Shown piece by piece: positions 24,802-25,651 of a stretch of DNA of 25,651 bases. A program made the translations under genes and the position numbers. Source of the DNA: JAKPCT01 sp029553165 (GTDB lineage: Bacteria > Bacillota > UBA4882 > UBA8346); the NCBI GenBank assembly GCA_035359995.1, contig DAORZT010000042.1, forward strand, positions 1 to 25,651, read 5' to 3'. The notes under the pieces are model-generated. The model did not search any database, had not been told where the DNA came from, and saw nothing but the letters and a program-made list of their open reading frames with translations. Every line of letters begins with the position of its first letter. Position 1 is the stretch's first letter.

Positions 24802-24894
24802 ATGAGCGGATTTGGTCAAATTCAGCCAGATGTTTTTCAGCGATCAAATTTGAGGGCATGGCTTAAATTAGCATACCTTTTTAAATTGACCTAA
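24802..24894 (+). CDS. Possible 30-aa ORF after lipoprotein gene
   Basis: ATG lies one base after the lipoprotein stop codon and 5 bases after AAGGGA. It encodes 30 residues, MSGFGQIQPDVFQ onward, ending WLKLAYLFKLT. It may be a tiny coupled gene, a decayed gene fragment, or chance. I cannot recognise a family. Confidence 0.25.
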   Translation: MSGFGQIQPDVFQRSNLRAWLKLAYLFKLT

Positions 24895-25285
24895 GACATT
24901 TAATAAGAGGTCAAAACAAACGAAAAAGGTTAAAAATGAGAGCAATAGTAAAAAATATTTAAATAATCATAAATAATAAGCTTAAATAACGGTATCTGAA
25001 TGTCCAAAAATAAGAAAGTTCTTTTGATTATATTAACTTATTGCAGCAATCAAGCTTTAAAAGTGGTATATGAAAACAGTAAATAACATAACAAGAATAT
25101 TGCCAACATTACAGTAATAAATCTATTAAATTATGTAACAGATATATACCACTCATTTTCTTTGGGAGCTCCCCTTATCAAGGATTCAAAATAGTACTAT
25201 TAACTGAAAGATTTTCATTAAGAATCGCACTTTACATCGTACTAACAGTTGTTTCAAAGAAAGTAACATTAAGAGGAGGACCAAG
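24895..25285. other. AT-rich intergenic stretch of about 390 bp
   Basis: No gene with a plausible ribosome binding site is seen. It contains an inverted repeat TTGACCT/AGGTCAA (24886-24892 with 24908-24914) and a palindrome GGGAGCTCCC (25164-25173). A weak promoter-like pair, TTATCA and TATTAA 17 bp apart near 25176-25204, could serve the peptide gene. Confidence 0.4.
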
Positions 25286-25417
25286 ATGAAGCGTTTTTTG
25301 GCTTTAACTTTATTGTTTCTGCTGATCTTTTTTAGGGTTTCAGTATCATTGGCGGATGGTGAAATCGATCTGGATTACATGGTAAATGGAGAATTTGGAG
25401 TTGAATTTATAGATTAA
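25286..25417 (+). CDS. Small secreted peptide, 43 aa
   Basis: An ORF with a very strong ribosome binding site (AAGAGGAGG, 6 bases before ATG). The first 23 residues look like a classical signal peptide: MKR, then a long Leu/Phe core, ending VSLA. The mature peptide would be about 20 residues, acidic, starting DGEIDLDYMVNG and ending EFID. An intrinsic terminator follows 36 bp after the stop, so this is a self-contained transcription unit. I do not recognise the peptide. It could be a signalling peptide, an envelope factor or a truncated exported protein. Confidence 0.65.
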   Translation: MKRFLALTLLFLLIFFRVSVSLADGEIDLDYMVNGEFGVEFID

Positions 25418-25452
25418 TATGCTTATCAGTTTTAAACGAATCTCAAAACTTT

Positions 25453-25487
25453 AAAGGCTTGCAAGAATCTTTGCAAGTCTTTTTTTA
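25453..25487 (+). terminator. Strong intrinsic terminator after peptide gene
   Basis: CTTGCAA (25458-25464) pairs with TTGCAAG (25471-25477), and the stem extends outward to about 12 bp including one G-T pair and A-T pairs with the T-run TCTTTTTTT. Confidence 0.9.
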
Positions 25488-25513
25488 ATTCTGTAAAAAA
25501 ATATATAAAGGGA

Positions 25514-25542
25514 TTTACATTTTGAGGATAAAAACATATAAT
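25514..25542 (+). promoter_or_regulatory. Strong promoter of the last gene
   Basis: TTTACA (25514-25519), a 17-bp spacer and a perfect TATAAT (25537-25542) form a near-consensus sigma-A promoter, the strongest in the window together with that of the tRNA. Confidence 0.85.
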
Positions 25543-25543
25543 A

Positions 25544-25565
25544 CAATTAAACAATTGTTTAATTG
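25544..25565. promoter_or_regulatory. 22-bp perfect palindrome, probable operator
   Basis: The half site CAATTAAACAA is followed without gap by its exact complement. It starts one base after the -10 box, so it covers the transcription start, where a bound repressor would block initiation. Length and composition are like operators of TetR-family regulators, but the regulator is not in the window. Confidence 0.75.
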
Positions 25566-25586
25566 ATAAAATGAGGTGAAATTAGA

Positions 25587-25651
25587 GTGGCTGATAACAG
25601 AGATTTGTGTGATAACTACTGTTTATCCGGGGATATACCGGTTGAGGATCT
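25587..25651 (+). CDS. Partial gene at right edge
   Basis: GTG start 7 bases after GAGGTGA, preceded by a strong promoter and palindrome. The 21 visible codons read MADNRDLCDNYCLS then GDIPVED, with two cysteines close together. This is too short to assign. The gene continues outside the window. Confidence 0.7.
   Translation, partial: MADNRDLCDNYCLSGDIPVED

Noticed and set aside
24905..24917. AAGAGGTCAAAAC matches 13 bases of repeat copy 1 (165-177), a possible third copy
   Set aside because: Only 13 bases match and neither hairpin nor terminator is present; chance is likely in AT-rich DNA.
25164..25173. Palindrome GGGAGCTCCC
   Set aside because: No loop, no T-run and no adjacent gene signal; short palindromes of this size occur by chance.

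Overview
The window comes from a spore-forming, AT-rich bacterium of the Bacillota. The evidence is a spoVAC-spoVAD-spoVAE (DPA channel) operon, a DUF421/DUF4363 pair, a LysM-SleB-type cell wall hydrolase, strong GGAGG-type ribosome binding sites and frequent TTG starts. It looks clostridial or Limnochordia-like rather than Bacillus-like, but I cannot name a genus safely.

Layout. 1-503: AT-rich leader with two diverged ~120-bp direct repeats, each carrying an intrinsic terminator that only works on the minus strand. 504-3579 (+): OmpR-type response regulator, sensor kinase, and a protein resembling galactose-mutarotase-fold proteins. 3824-5673 (-): spoVAC-spoVAD-spoVAE. 5851-6940 (+): DUF421 membrane protein and DUF4363 lipoprotein. 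6950-13231 (-): membrane-anchored TPR protein of about 870 aa, four-LysM SleB-type hydrolase, class A penicillin-binding protein. 13382-14566 (+): rmuC. 14733-17754 (+): cheA-cheW-cheY without receptor or methylation genes. 17822-20234 (+): ModF-like double ABC ATPase, then murI with its own promoter. 20319-21503 (-): class I/II aminotransferase, sharing a bidirectional terminator with murI. 21675-21761: tRNA-Leu(CAG) with an excellent promoter and terminator.

21983-25651 is the accessory-looking part. It holds a gene encoding two peptidoglycan-binding-like repeats, split by a +1 frameshift, with a long AT-rich C-terminal part I do not recognise. A WD40-like lipoprotein follows closely, then a sparse stretch, a 43-aa secreted peptide gene not previously called, and the first 65 bp of a gene whose near-consensus promoter is followed at once by a perfect 22-bp palindrome.

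The middle of the window is rich in envelope and spore functions (SpoVA, DUF421, SleB-type hydrolase, class A PBP, MurI), so part of it may serve spore germination and cell wall turnover. The best candidates for something undescribed are the minus-strand tandem RNA-like repeats (115-389), the split PG-binding protein with its downstream lipoprotein, and the small secreted peptide next to a palindrome-controlled gene.
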